A DNA stretch of 32,162 nucleotides from Clostridia bacterium (GTDB lineage Bacteria > Bacillota > Clostridia > Christensenellales > Borkfalkiaceae): contig JAGCMG010000151.1 of the NCBI GenBank assembly GCA_017646555.1, positions 1 through 32,162 of the forward strand, written 5' to 3'. The notes beneath the pieces were generated by a model, which saw nothing but the letters and a program-made list of their open reading frames with translations, was not told the DNA's origin and did not search any database. The position numbers and the translations under genes were made by a program. This document shows, piece after piece, positions 7,132 to 14,019 of this stretch; positions within the stretch are counted from its first letter, which is position 1, and each line of letters starts with the position of its first letter.

Positions 7132-7155
7132 AAAAGCAACCAAACGGTTGCTTTT
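7132..7155. terminator. Bidirectional terminator between convergent genes
   Basis: Arms AAAAGCAACC (7132-7141) and GGTTGCTTTT (7146-7155), loop AAAC, with T-rich sequence downstream and A-rich upstream. It serves the deacetylase (plus) and the PH-domain gene (minus). Confidence 0.85.
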
Positions 7156-7163
7156 ATTTTTCA

Positions 7164-7643
7164 TTAACCTGAAATGATGTGAGTAACTTCGCCTGCTTCT
7201 TGTTCCATATGGTAAGCAAGATAACTTCTCAATCTCTTTGGAAATTTGATTTTAGTAAGGTCAATATCCCAGTGGCCAATTACGTCAACGGTAACGGTGC
7301 CGTATTTTAAGATTCTTTGGAAGAAACTTTGGTGAATTTCAACTTGACGGATACCGATAAATACCGATTGTCTTTCGTGTCTTGCGAAAACACCTGATTT
7401 TTGAACTACTTTATCGTCATAAAATTCAACTTTATCACATTTAAGAACGATGATTTTGCAAATAACGATAATAAAATAGAGAGCAAGTACTGCTACTGCG
7501 CCGATAAGAGTATATGTATTGATTGCGCCTGTAATAATGATAGGAGCAACTGCTAAAGCAGCGGCTATAACTACCACGATTAAAGTCGGCCAAAATTTAA
7601 GTGCTGCCCAAGCGCTCTTTTTTGCTACGTAATTAGGTTTCAT
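7164..7643 (-). CDS. PH-domain membrane protein (bacterial PH domain 2, YdbS-like)
   Basis: 159 residues from the chosen ATG at 7643-7641, which has GGAGG five bases upstream. A GTG four codons earlier would put that ribosome site inside the gene and is rejected. Two hydrophobic helices (about residues 15-37 and 43-65) are followed by a basic and aromatic domain with EFYDDKVVQKSGVF and SVFIGIRQVEIHQSFFQRILKYGTV, the strand pattern of bacterial PH domains. Such proteins are membrane-bound and of unclear function; Bacillus YdbS/YdbT are the best-known relatives. The gene is monocistronic with a perfect promoter. Confidence 0.8.
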   Translation of the reverse strand: MKPNYVAKKSAWAALKFWPTLIVVVIAAALAVAPIIITGAINTYTLIGAVAVLALYFIIVICKIIVLKCDKVEFYDDKVVQKSGVFARHERQSVFIGIRQVEIHQSFFQRILKYGTVTVDVIGHWDIDLTKIKFPKRLRSYLAYHMEQEAGEVTHIISG

Positions 7644-7672
7644 ATTTTCCTCCACAATGGAATATCTCTTGT

Positions 7673-7701
7673 ATTATATACTACAAAAATAAATATGTCA
7701 A
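7673..7701 (-). promoter_or_regulatory. Consensus promoter of the PH-domain gene
   Basis: On the minus strand: TTGACA (7701-7696), 17-bp spacer, TATAAT (7678-7673). The start site is expected near 7666, about 20 nt before the ATG. Confidence 0.85.
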
Positions 7702-7779
7702 TGAAATTAGTTAATTTTTACGCTTTATTTTAATAAAATAAAGGAAATTTTAGGTAAAAATGTTGATTAAAAACTAATT

Positions 7780-8712
7780 TTACGCGTTTAGCAAGCCGTT
7801 TTTCGATAAAAATTCGTTTACAACTCGTTCGTATTTATCGGGCTCAGTTAAATAAGAAAGCGCGTGTCCGGCATCTTTAAATAAGCAAAGAGTAACTTTT
7901 TCGGGGTTAATTTGCGCTAATTTTTCACTCATTTTAACGGGAACAAACCCGTCCTTTTCGCCGTGGAAAATAAGAATAGGAATATCACATTTACTTATTT
8001 GCGTTAAAGGTGTAGGGGAAGAAAGATTAAATCTACCGAAAATTAAACCCGATAATTTAACCAAAAAATAGGTCGGATTAATCGGTAAGCGCATATTTTT
8101 AATAGTGTTTTTAATAACGTCTTCTGCGCTTGAAAAAGGACTATCTGCAATAATGGCTTTAACGTTTTTTGGCAAATTTTCGCCCGAAGCCATAAGTACC
8201 GTCGTTGCGCCCATTGATACGCCCGAAATTATGATTGGTACGGTTTCACCATACCGTTGTATAGCAAAATCGACCCATTTAAGCGCGTCAAAGCGTTCTT
8301 TAACGCCAAAAGTTATGGTATTTGAGCCACTTTCGCCGTGTGCACGTTGGTCGATTAAAATTACGTTATGCCCACTCTTTTTTGCTAAATAAAAGCCACC
8401 ACACATATCTCTAAAAGCACTGCCACGATAACCGTGGAAAAGTATTTGAACGGGTGCGTTTTTATAAAAATCGTAAACTTTCGCGTGTAGTTTGATTTTA
8501 TCGTGAGATAATATATAAACTTTTTCGCACGGTTCGTTTTTAATCTTTTCTGCAAGGTTTTTAGTTATTTCAATGCAGTCGTTAAAATGCGCTTCCTTAC
8601 TCATATCGTAAACTGCAAGTTTTTTAGAGCGCGCAAAAGTTTTAAGGTAAGAAAATAATAAAACGGCAAATATTAAAATGAAAACAGTTAATAAAATTAA
8701 AAAAATAATCAT
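7780..8712 (-). CDS. Membrane-anchored alpha/beta hydrolase
   Basis: 310 residues. An N-terminal hydrophobic helix (1-21) is followed by Lys/Arg residues, suggesting a signal anchor. The alpha/beta hydrolase core has an oxyanion region FHGYRGS (92-98), nucleophile elbow GVSMG with Ser166, acid Asp254 (HGEKDGFVP) and His283 (DAGHA). It resembles the DUF-type serine esterases and peptidases annotated as alpha/beta hydrolase or lysophospholipase. Substrate unknown. It has its own promoter and an AAGGA site; it is separated from cysK by a terminator on the same strand. I saw no clear T-run hairpin in the 124 bp after its stop toward the PH-domain gene. Confidence 0.85.
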   Translation of the reverse strand: MIIFLILLTVFILIFAVLLFSYLKTFARSKKLAVYDMSKEAHFNDCIEITKNLAEKIKNEPCEKVYILSHDKIKLHAKVYDFYKNAPVQILFHGYRGSAFRDMCGGFYLAKKSGHNVILIDQRAHGESGSNTITFGVKERFDALKWVDFAIQRYGETVPIIISGVSMGATTVLMASGENLPKNVKAIIADSPFSSAEDVIKNTIKNMRLPINPTYFLVKLSGLIFGRFNLSSPTPLTQISKCDIPILIFHGEKDGFVPVKMSEKLAQINPEKVTLCLFKDAGHALSYLTEPDKYERVVNEFLSKNGLLNA

Positions 8713-8751
8713 TGTAAATCCTTAATAAAAATTTTGCCTTTAAGTAAAAAG

Positions 8752-8780
8752 ATTATACTATAAATCTATTAAAATTTCAA
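8752..8780 (-). promoter_or_regulatory. Promoter of the alpha/beta hydrolase gene
   Basis: On the minus strand: TTGAAA (8780-8775), 17-bp spacer, TATAAT (8757-8752), 40 nt before the start codon. Confidence 0.7.
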
Positions 8781-8790
8781 TCAAAAAACA

Positions 8791-8820
8791 AAAAAGCCCA
8801 CTAACGTTAGTCGGCTTTTT
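8791..8820 (-). terminator. Intrinsic terminator of cysK
   Basis: Arms AAAAAGCC and GGCTTTTT enclose ACTAAC/GTTAGT with one C-C mismatch (8799/8812). On the minus strand the stem is followed by a long T-run. It lies 13 nt after the cysK stop. Confidence 0.85.
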
Positions 8821-8832
8821 AAGTTTAATCGT

Positions 8833-9762
8833 TTATTTTTCAAAAAGAGGGGTAGAGAAATATCTTTCAGCAGTATCAGGAAGTACCGTTAAAACGGTTT
8901 TGCCTTTGCCTAACTTTTTAGCAAGTTTAATCGCCGCTGCAACGTTAGTGCCACTGCTTATGCCACATAATATACCTTCTTTTGAGGCAAGGTCTTTTGA
9001 AGTTTGCAACGCTTCTTCGTCTTTGATAATGCAAACGTCGTTAAAAAGGGTTTGGTTTAAGATTGCTGGAATAATACCGTCGCCTATACCCATTTGAATA
9101 TGCGTACCGATAGAGCCACCCGATAAAATAGCGGCGTTTTCAGGTTCAACAGCCCAAATAACGATATTAGGATTTTTTTCTTTTAAAGTTTCGCCGATAC
9201 CCGTAATCGTGCCACCCGTACCGATGCCTGAGCAGAACCCGTGAATAGGTTTACCAACCTGCGCTAAAATTTCGGCACCAGTGCCTTTTCTTTGAATTTC
9301 AGGGTTAGCAGGGTTTTCAAATTGTTGTGGTACGAAAACGTTTTTATCTTCGGCTTTCATTTTAAGTGCAAGTTTAAGACACTCTTCAATACAAAGCCCG
9401 ATATTGCCGTTGTCGTGAACTAAAATAACTTCTGCCCCGTATTGATTGACTAACTTGCGTCTTTCTTCGCTAACGGAATCAGGCATAATAATTTTAACCT
9501 TATAGCCCTTAACAGCGCCAACCAACGCTAAACCGATACCTTGGTTACCACTAGTTGGTTCAACGATAACTGAATTTTCGTTAAGAAGTCCTTTTCTTTC
9601 TGCGTCTTCAATCATATTGAGTGCAGTACGCGTTTTGATAGACCCACCGACGTTAAGCCCTTCAAACTTAACTAAAATTTCAGCGTCGTTTTCACCTACC
9701 ATACGATTAAGTTTTATAATCGGTGTGTTACCGATTGCTTCAAGAATATTTTTACAAATCAT
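8833..9762 (-). CDS. cysK: Cysteine synthase A (O-acetylserine sulfhydrylase)
   Basis: 309 residues, normal length. It makes L-cysteine from O-acetylserine and sulfide using PLP. The PLP lysine is Lys43 in GGSIKTRTA; most CysK proteins read GGSVKDRIA here, so the Asp after the PLP lysine is Thr. The substrate loop PTSGNQG (69-75) and the phosphate-binding loop GTGGT (181-185) are intact, and the C-terminal SGTN region is present. No serine acetyltransferase gene is adjacent. The ribosome site is weak (AAAGGC, 6 nt before the ATG). Because of the KTR variant, a related beta-replacement activity is possible, but the overall match is strong. Confidence 0.9.
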   Translation of the reverse strand: MICKNILEAIGNTPIIKLNRMVGENDAEILVKFEGLNVGGSIKTRTALNMIEDAERKGLLNENSVIVEPTSGNQGIGLALVGAVKGYKVKIIMPDSVSEERRKLVNQYGAEVILVHDNGNIGLCIEECLKLALKMKAEDKNVFVPQQFENPANPEIQRKGTGAEILAQVGKPIHGFCSGIGTGGTITGIGETLKEKNPNIVIWAVEPENAAILSGGSIGTHIQMGIGDGIIPAILNQTLFNDVCIIKDEEALQTSKDLASKEGILCGISSGTNVAAAIKLAKKLGKGKTVLTVLPDTAERYFSTPLFEK

Positions 9763-9818
9763 AACAAGCCTTTTTAGTAATATGCTAAAAATTGAGAAAA
9801 AGTTAAACGCTTTCTAAA

Positions 9819-9844
9819 AAATAAGTCCCCCGTGGGACTTATTT
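9819..9844 (-). terminator. Terminator of the tRNA-Gly-tRNA-Leu operon
   Basis: Arms AAATAAGTCCC (9819-9829) and GGGACTTATTT (9834-9844), with a T-run following on the minus strand. The upstream arm reaches the CCA end of tRNA-Leu, so termination and 3' processing are tightly juxtaposed. Confidence 0.85.
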
Positions 9845-9926
9845 GGTGTGGGTAACAGGACTTGAACCTGCACGGTTGCCCATAAGCGTCTGAAACTTAC
9901 GCGTCTGCCAGTTCCGCCATACCCAC
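9844..9926 (-). tRNA. tRNA-Leu(CAG)
   Basis: 83 nt including an encoded CCA. The acceptor GTGGGTA pairs with TACCCAC; the D-arm GGCGGAACTGGCAGACGC is typical of leucine tRNA; anticodon loop TTCAGAC gives CAG (reads CUG); the long variable region and T-arm (AGGTTCAAGTCCT) are present. It follows tRNA-Gly by 10 nt on the same strand. Confidence 0.95.
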
Positions 9927-9936
9927 TTAAAGTAAA

Positions 9937-10010
9937 TGGAGCAGGTGAAGGGAATCGAACCCTCGAATGCTGCTTGGGAAGCAGCCATTTTACCATTAAA
10001 TTACACCTGC
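9937..10010 (-). tRNA. tRNA-Gly(CCC)
   Basis: 74 nt with encoded CCA. Acceptor GCAGGTG pairs with CACCTGC; the anticodon stem GCTGC/GCAGC holds loop TTCCCAA, anticodon CCC (reads GGG); discriminator U as usual for bacterial tRNA-Gly; T-arm GGGTTCGATTCCC. First gene of the two-tRNA operon. Confidence 0.95.
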
Positions 10011-10028
10011 AAAATCACACGCTCATAT

Positions 10029-10057
10029 AGTATAGCAATAAAATCGTCAAAAGTAAA
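10029..10057 (-). promoter_or_regulatory. Promoter of the tRNA operon
   Basis: On the minus strand: -35 TTTACT (10057-10052), 17-bp spacer, -10 TATACT (10034-10029), giving a start about 12 nt before tRNA-Gly. Confidence 0.6.
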
Positions 10058-10089
10058 TTGAAATAGCGTAAAAAATTTTTTTTGAGTTA

Positions 10090-10118
10090 TTGCAAAACGG
10101 CAAATTATATTGTATAAT
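10090..10118 (+). promoter_or_regulatory. Promoter of the SPFH gene cluster
   Basis: -10 TATAAT (10113-10118) with a weak -35 TTGCAA (10090-10095) at 17 bp. The SPFH gene starts 42 nt further on. Confidence 0.6.
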
Positions 10119-10159
10119 AGTTAAACGATAGTTAAATATTTTAAGGAAAGGGTATAGTT

Positions 10160-11200
10160 ATGGCTTTATTTTCCAAAATAATAGAATGGAGCGATAGTTC
10201 TAAAGATACGCTCGTTTACAAATATCCACTTGCAAAAGCAGGTAGGGAACTCAATAATAAAAGTAAACTTATCGTAAGGGAATCGCAAGAAGCAATTTTT
10301 GTTCACAAAGGTCAAATTTGCGATATTTTCCCTGCTGGCACTTACAATTTAGGGACGGAAATTTTTCCTATTTTAAGTAAACTTGCTGGCTGGCGTTACG
10401 GTTTTCAAACGCCTATCACTTGCGATATTTACTATATCAACACCAAACAATTCCCAGATATGAAGTGGGGTACGACCAACCCTATTATTATTCGCGACCC
10501 AGAGTTTGGTATGGTAAGGGTTAGGGGCTACGGTGCGTATTCGTTTAAGGTTGATAATTGTGAAATCTTCCTTAAAGAACTTTTCGGCACTAACTCGTCT
10601 TTTGAAACCGACGATATAACGGGTTGGCTTAAAACCACGCTCGTTAGTTATATTACCGACGCTATCGGCGAAAGCAAGGTTTCCGTTTTAGACCTTGCTG
10701 GAAACACGCTTGAATTTAACGAAATTATAAAAAGAAACGTTCAAGAAAAATTCAAAGAACTCGGCTTAAAACTCGTTAATTTCGTTATAGAAAATCTTTC
10801 ACTTCCACAAGAAGTTGAAAAGAGAATTGACGAACGCAGTGGTTACGGTATTTTGGCTGGCGCAACCGATACTATGATGAAAGTTGCCGCTGCTGAGGCT
10901 ATGAAAAACGCTGCTAAAAACGAAGGCGCTGGTGGTGCTTTTATGGGTGCTGGCGTTGGTGTTGGTGCAGGAGTTGGAATAGGTCAAATGTTTGCTGACG
11001 CTATGCGTACCACTAATGAAAAGCCACAAAAACAAGTGGATGAAACGACTTGTCCTTCTTGTGGGGCAAGCATTAGTAAAACGGCAAAATTCTGTCCTGA
11101 ATGTGGTCAAAAAATGGCCGTTCAAAAGTTTTGCGTAGAGTGTGGAAGTAAACTTTCAGTAAACGCAAAATTCTGTCCTGAATGTGGGGCAAAACAATAA
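10160..11200 (+). CDS. SPFH-domain protein with double C-terminal zinc ribbon (YdjI-like)
   Basis: 346 residues. The first 230 form an SPFH/band-7-like domain of the 'virion core protein' group (e.g. IVRESQEAIFVHKGQICDIFPAGTY split over residues 38-62; FGMVRVRGYGAYSF at 116-129). A low-complexity Gly/Ala/Val segment (257-275) is followed by two zinc ribbons: Cys298/301/312/315 and Cys325/328/339/342. Bacillus subtilis YdjI has this architecture and sits in an operon with the zinc-ribbon protein YdjG, as here with the gene at 11477. These proteins are linked to membrane stress, but the molecular role is unsettled. AAGGAAAGGG precedes the ATG. No transmembrane helix is obvious apart from the Gly-rich segment. 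Confidence 0.88.
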   Translation: MALFSKIIEWSDSSKDTLVYKYPLAKAGRELNNKSKLIVRESQEAIFVHKGQICDIFPAGTYNLGTEIFPILSKLAGWRYGFQTPITCDIYYINTKQFPDMKWGTTNPIIIRDPEFGMVRVRGYGAYSFKVDNCEIFLKELFGTNSSFETDDITGWLKTTLVSYITDAIGESKVSVLDLAGNTLEFNEIIKRNVQEKFKELGLKLVNFVIENLSLPQEVEKRIDERSGYGILAGATDTMMKVAAAEAMKNAAKNEGAGGAFMGAGVGVGAGVGIGQMFADAMRTTNEKPQKQVDETTCPSCGASISKTAKFCPECGQKMAVQKFCVECGSKLSVNAKFCPECGAKQ

Positions 11201-11212
11201 AATGGAAGTATG

Positions 11213-11238
11213 CGTTATGCGCTATTTTGCGTATAACG
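11213..11238 (+). other. Intercistronic hairpin between SPFH and DUF1858 genes
   Basis: A 10-bp stem (11213-11222 with 11229-11238, one G-T pair), loop TATTTT, not followed by a T-run. It may stabilise the upstream mRNA or mark a processing site. Function is inference. Confidence 0.5.
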
Positions 11239-11270
11239 GTTAAAAATTAAAGGTAAAAAAGGAGAAAATT

Positions 11271-11468
11271 ATGGAAAAGAAAATCACTGCTGAAACTAAA
11301 ATCTTCGACGCGCTTGAAATCAACCCAAACGCAGGTGAAATTTTAATGTCTTACGGTATGCATTGTTTAGGTTGCGCGCTCGCACACGGCGAAACCGTTG
11401 GTGAAGCGGCTGACGTTCACGGTGCTGACCTTGAAAAGATGCTTGAAGAACTTAACGATATCGAATAA
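11271..11468 (+). CDS. DUF1858 domain protein (redox-disulfide CxxC)
   Basis: 65 residues, the whole of a DUF1858 domain. The N-terminal helix-turn part ITAETKIFDALEINPNA is followed by the diagnostic GMHCLGC motif (Cys32, Cys35), a vicinal CxxC that may bind metal or undergo redox cycling, and an acidic helix. Small stand-alone DUF1858 proteins are common in anaerobes and are often found near hybrid-cluster or sulfur proteins; their partners are mostly unknown. It has a strong GGAGAA site and lies between two zinc-ribbon genes in the same orientation, eight bases before the next start. Confidence 0.9.
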   Translation: MEKKITAETKIFDALEINPNAGEILMSYGMHCLGCALAHGETVGEAADVHGADLEKMLEELNDIE

Positions 11469-11476
11469 TTTTTGAG

Positions 11477-12556
11477 ATGGACGAAGTCAAAAACGGTGCT
11501 GAAAACAAACAAGTTTTAACCGAAAACGAACAATGCCCGAACTGTGGCAACAACTTAAAATTCGACCCAAAAACGCAAAGTTTATATTGTGAGTATTGTG
11601 AAACTTCGGTTGCAATAAATCAAAATTTCGCGTACGAAGAAAAGGACTTAAACTTAGGCGTTTTAGAAGAGTGCGACTGGCAAGAAGTTGCGCGTGCTTT
11701 TGAGTGCGAAAATTGTGGGGCAAGGGTAGTTCTTGATAAAAATGAAAGAGCGTCGAATTGCCCGTTTTGTAACACTCCACACGTAGTTGACGGCAAGGCT
11801 TACGCAGGGGTTAAACCGAACGTTGTCGTTCCGTTTTCCGTTTCGCAAGAGCAAGCGTCGGAAAGTTTGACTAAATGGGCGAAGAAAAAGTTTTTCGCTC
11901 CGTCCAAATTTAAAAAGAAATTTTCGCCTGAAAACTTAAAGGGCGTGTATATGCCGTGCTTTACTTTCGATAGCAATACTTTTTCGACTTATCACGGCAG
12001 AATAGGCAATCGCTACACGCGAACCGTTGGCTCGGGTAAAAATCGCCGTACCGAAAGTTATATCGTTTGGCGTACGATAAGTGGTAATTTTTCGTATTTT
12101 TTCGACGATATAACGATAACTGCCGGTGATAAACTTAGCGACGATAACCTTAAAAAGACGGGTGGATTTCCGTCTGAAAACAACCGCGTTTACGACGATA
12201 AGTATTTGTACGGATTTATGGCGTACGCAAAAACGCGTAGGGTAGACGATTGTTGGGCGCAAGCAAGGGGCGAAATGGATGCAAGGCTTAAAAGATTGAT
12301 TTTAAATCAGTATTCCTATGACGTGGTCGATTACGTAAGGGTTACTACTAAGCATTCTAACGCAAGATATAAGCATACGCTTGTTCCTGTGTACGTGGGG
12401 AATTTTAAATACGGCAAGAAAGATTACAATTTTATTTCTAACGGCGTAACTTCAAAGTGTGATGGCAAAACGCCCGTTTCACCGATAAAAGTTAGCGTAT
12501 TCAGTCTTTTTATTGCAGGAATTTTAGCGCTTTTGTATTTTTTATTGTTCACTTAA
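11477..12556 (+). CDS. Zinc-ribbon membrane-tail protein (YdjG-like, TFIIB-type zinc finger)
   Basis: 359 residues. Two N-terminal zinc ribbons: Cys20/23/38/41 (CPNC...CEYC) and Cys77/80/95/98 (CENC...CPFC). A middle domain of about 230 residues has the pattern seen in Bacillus YdjG and in proteins misnamed 'replication restart helicase PriA-like' (FAPSKFKKKF, MPCFTFDS, TYHGRIG). A C-terminal hydrophobic helix (about 336-358) anchors it, with the ribbons probably cytosolic. No good ribosome site precedes the ATG; with only eight bases after the DUF1858 stop, translational coupling is likely. Together with the SPFH gene it forms a ydjI/ydjG-type pair. No clear intrinsic terminator follows. Confidence 0.8.
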   Translation: MDEVKNGAENKQVLTENEQCPNCGNNLKFDPKTQSLYCEYCETSVAINQNFAYEEKDLNLGVLEECDWQEVARAFECENCGARVVLDKNERASNCPFCNTPHVVDGKAYAGVKPNVVVPFSVSQEQASESLTKWAKKKFFAPSKFKKKFSPENLKGVYMPCFTFDSNTFSTYHGRIGNRYTRTVGSGKNRRTESYIVWRTISGNFSYFFDDITITAGDKLSDDNLKKTGGFPSENNRVYDDKYLYGFMAYAKTRRVDDCWAQARGEMDARLKRLILNQYSYDVVDYVRVTTKHSNARYKHTLVPVYVGNFKYGKKDYNFISNGVTSKCDGKTPVSPIKVSVFSLFIAGILALLYFLLFT

Positions 12557-12650
12557 AAGGCAAAAAACACAAGATATTGCTTATTTTTTAGGTCTTGACC
12601 ACAATCGCGAAAATATTTTTAAAATTTAATAAAAAACCGTTGAAAATTTG

Positions 12651-12679
12651 TTGACATAGTTTTGGATATTATGTATAAT
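12651..12679 (+). promoter_or_regulatory. Consensus promoter of the S10-spc-alpha transcription unit
   Basis: TTGACA (12651-12656), 17-bp spacer, TATAAT (12674-12679): a full consensus match, as expected for the strongest protein-coding unit in the window. Start site expected at about 12685-12688, leaving a leader of about 235 nt before rpsJ. Confidence 0.9.
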
Positions 12680-12685
12680 ATACGG

Positions 12686-12900
12686 GCTGTGTGAAATGGG
12701 ATTGACTTAGGAAGTTACTTAATCCGTTAACCCAAACGGAAGATAATTCCTAACGACAAATGTGGAAGCAAGACTTCTGCGACTAACTTCGGGTAAGAAT
12801 TAGCGGTCATTCGCAGCGACTTAAAATAGTTTAAGTATCGGCGAATGATTTTTTATTGCTTATTGCTCGACACACACGGCAAAGTATACACAAAAACGTT
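12686..12900 (+). promoter_or_regulatory. Structured 5' leader of the S10 operon with candidate attenuator
   Basis: Four paired parts are visible. A long helix 12707-12753: TTAGGAA/TTCCTAA, then TTACTT/AAGATAA with one bulge, then CCGTT/AACGG with a 6-nt loop. A second helix 12777-12782 (CTGCGA) with 12811-12816 (TCGCAG), containing CTAA/TTAG (12783-12786 with 12800-12803). A terminator-like hairpin 12807-12848 whose left arm shares 12811-12814 with the second helix. An outer pairing 12686-12693 with 12873-12880 (8 bp, one G-U). The second helix and the terminator exclude each other. It resembles no riboswitch or T-box that I recognise. An r-protein ligand is inference. Confidence 0.7.
12807..12854 (+). 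terminator. Intrinsic terminator inside the S10 leader
   Basis: Outer arms TCATTCGC (12807-12814) and GCGAATGA (12841-12848), inner arms ACTTAAA (12819-12825) and TTTAAGT (12830-12836), four-base loop ATAG, then six T (12849-12854). It lies 66 nt before the rpsJ ATG and downstream of the only good promoter, so it must be read through or regulated. Confidence 0.8.
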
Positions 12901-12920
12901 AGTATAAAAAGGAGAGAAAC

Positions 12921-13220
12921 ATGGCAAGTCAAAAAATCAGAATTAAACTCGTGTCTTACGACCACGAAATGGTAGACCAAGCAGCAACAAGAATTGTTGA
13001 AACGATGAAGAAAGCCGGCGCAAAGATTTCCGGTCCTATTCCACTTCCTACCGAAAAAGAAGTAGTAACTATCTTACGCTCACCACACAAGTATAAAGAT
13101 AGTAGAGAACAATTCGAAATCAGAACGCACAAGCGTTTAATCGATATCTACTCACCAAACGTTAAGTTATTAGACAGCATTCACTTACCAGCAGGTGTAG
13201 ATATTAAAATTAAACTCTAA
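12921..13220 (+). CDS. rpsJ: 30S ribosomal protein S10
   Basis: 99 residues, normal for S10. It starts IRIKLVSYDHEMVDQAA and keeps the extended loop GPIPLPTEKE that reaches into the 30S head; S10 is also the NusE partner of NusB in rRNA antitermination. First gene of the ribosomal cluster, with an AAGGAGAG site 7 nt before the ATG. The gap to rplC is 158 nt, longer than is usual between these two genes. Confidence 0.97.
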   Translation: MASQKIRIKLVSYDHEMVDQAATRIVETMKKAGAKISGPIPLPTEKEVVTILRSPHKYKDSREQFEIRTHKRLIDIYSPNVKLLDSIHLPAGVDIKIKL

Positions 13221-13378
13221 TTTGTAGGGTTTAAACATTATTTAAATAATAGGCAGTAATTCGCGACGCCGTAACACAGCAAATCCCACGGCAAAGCGGT
13301 TAACAAAAAAGGCTGGCGCTTACCTTAAAAGCGCAAAATAAGAACAAAGGTAAATATTTTTGGAGGTGAACTTTATCT
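13221..13378 (+). promoter_or_regulatory. Structured rpsJ-rplC intercistronic region
   Basis: Pairable elements: GCCGT (13268-13272) with ACGGC (13288-13292); GCGCTT (13316-13321) with AAGCGC (13329-13334); and, exclusive of the latter, TTACCTT (13320-13326) with AAGGTAA (13347-13353). The rplC ribosome site (13362-13369) lies just after the last pairing and is not covered by it. There is no T-run terminator and no clear promoter. Confidence 0.45.
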
Positions 13379-14008
13379 ATGAATAAAGCAATCATTGGTA
13401 GAAAGTTGGGAATGACTCAATTATTTGCACAAGACGGCAAAGTTATTCCTGTAACGGTAGTGGAAGCAGGTCCGTGCCCAATCGTACAAGTTAAGACGGC
13501 AGAAAAGGACGGCTACACGGCAGTAAAACTCGGTTTTGACGAAGTGAACGAAAAAGTTCTTTCAAAACCTGCACTTGGTCAATTCAAGAAAGCAGGCGTA
13601 AAACCACAAAGAGAACTCAAGGAGTTCAGAGTAGAAGACGCAAGCGCATACGCAGTAGGTCAAGAAGTAAAGGCTGACGTGTTTGCAGTAGGCGACAAGG
13701 TAGACGTAACTGGTTTAACCAAAGGTCACGGTTATACCGGCGCAATCAAAAGATGGAATACCCACAGACTTAAAGAAACGCACGGTGTAGGCCCTGTACA
13801 CAGATCAGTAGGTTCTATGGGCGCAAACAGCACCCCATCCCGCGTATTCAAGGGTAAAAAGATGGCAGGTCAATATGGTCACGAACAAGTAACCATACAA
13901 AATCTCGAAATAGTAAAAGTCGACGTTGAAAGAAACGCAATCTTAATCAAAGGTGCGGTTCCAGGCCCAGTTAAAGGCATCGTAACGATTAAAGCAACCG
14001 TTAAATAA
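13379..14008 (+). CDS. rplC: 50S ribosomal protein L3
   Basis: 209 residues, full length. L3 starts 50S assembly and reaches the peptidyl-transferase centre with an extended loop, recognisable here as GHGYTGAIKRW and HRSVGSMGANS, followed by KGKKMAGQYG. Standard opening NKAIIGRKLGMTQLF. A strong GGAGGTGA site lies 9 nt before the ATG. Confidence 0.97.
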   Translation: MNKAIIGRKLGMTQLFAQDGKVIPVTVVEAGPCPIVQVKTAEKDGYTAVKLGFDEVNEKVLSKPALGQFKKAGVKPQRELKEFRVEDASAYAVGQEVKADVFAVGDKVDVTGLTKGHGYTGAIKRWNTHRLKETHGVGPVHRSVGSMGANSTPSRVFKGKKMAGQYGHEQVTIQNLEIVKVDVERNAILIKGAVPGPVKGIVTIKATVK

Positions 14009-14019
14009 GGAGAAAAATC

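Noticed and set aside
7644..7655. Upstream GTG for the PH-domain protein
   Set aside because: The GGAGG site falls within these codons, so the ATG at 7643 is the start.
9814..9996. Minus-strand open frame of 60 codons
   Set aside because: It runs through both tRNA genes and their terminator.
12760..12786. Possible leader peptide MWKQDFCD in the S10 leader
   Set aside because: No Shine-Dalgarno before the ATG, no run of one amino acid, and it lies within paired segments; chance is sufficient.
12686..12900. T-box, known riboswitch, 6S or SRP RNA in the S10 leader
   Set aside because: No T-box sequence, no recognisable riboswitch core, no SRP tetraloop/asymmetric-loop motif, and the fold is multi-hairpin with an internal terminator, unlike 6S RNA.
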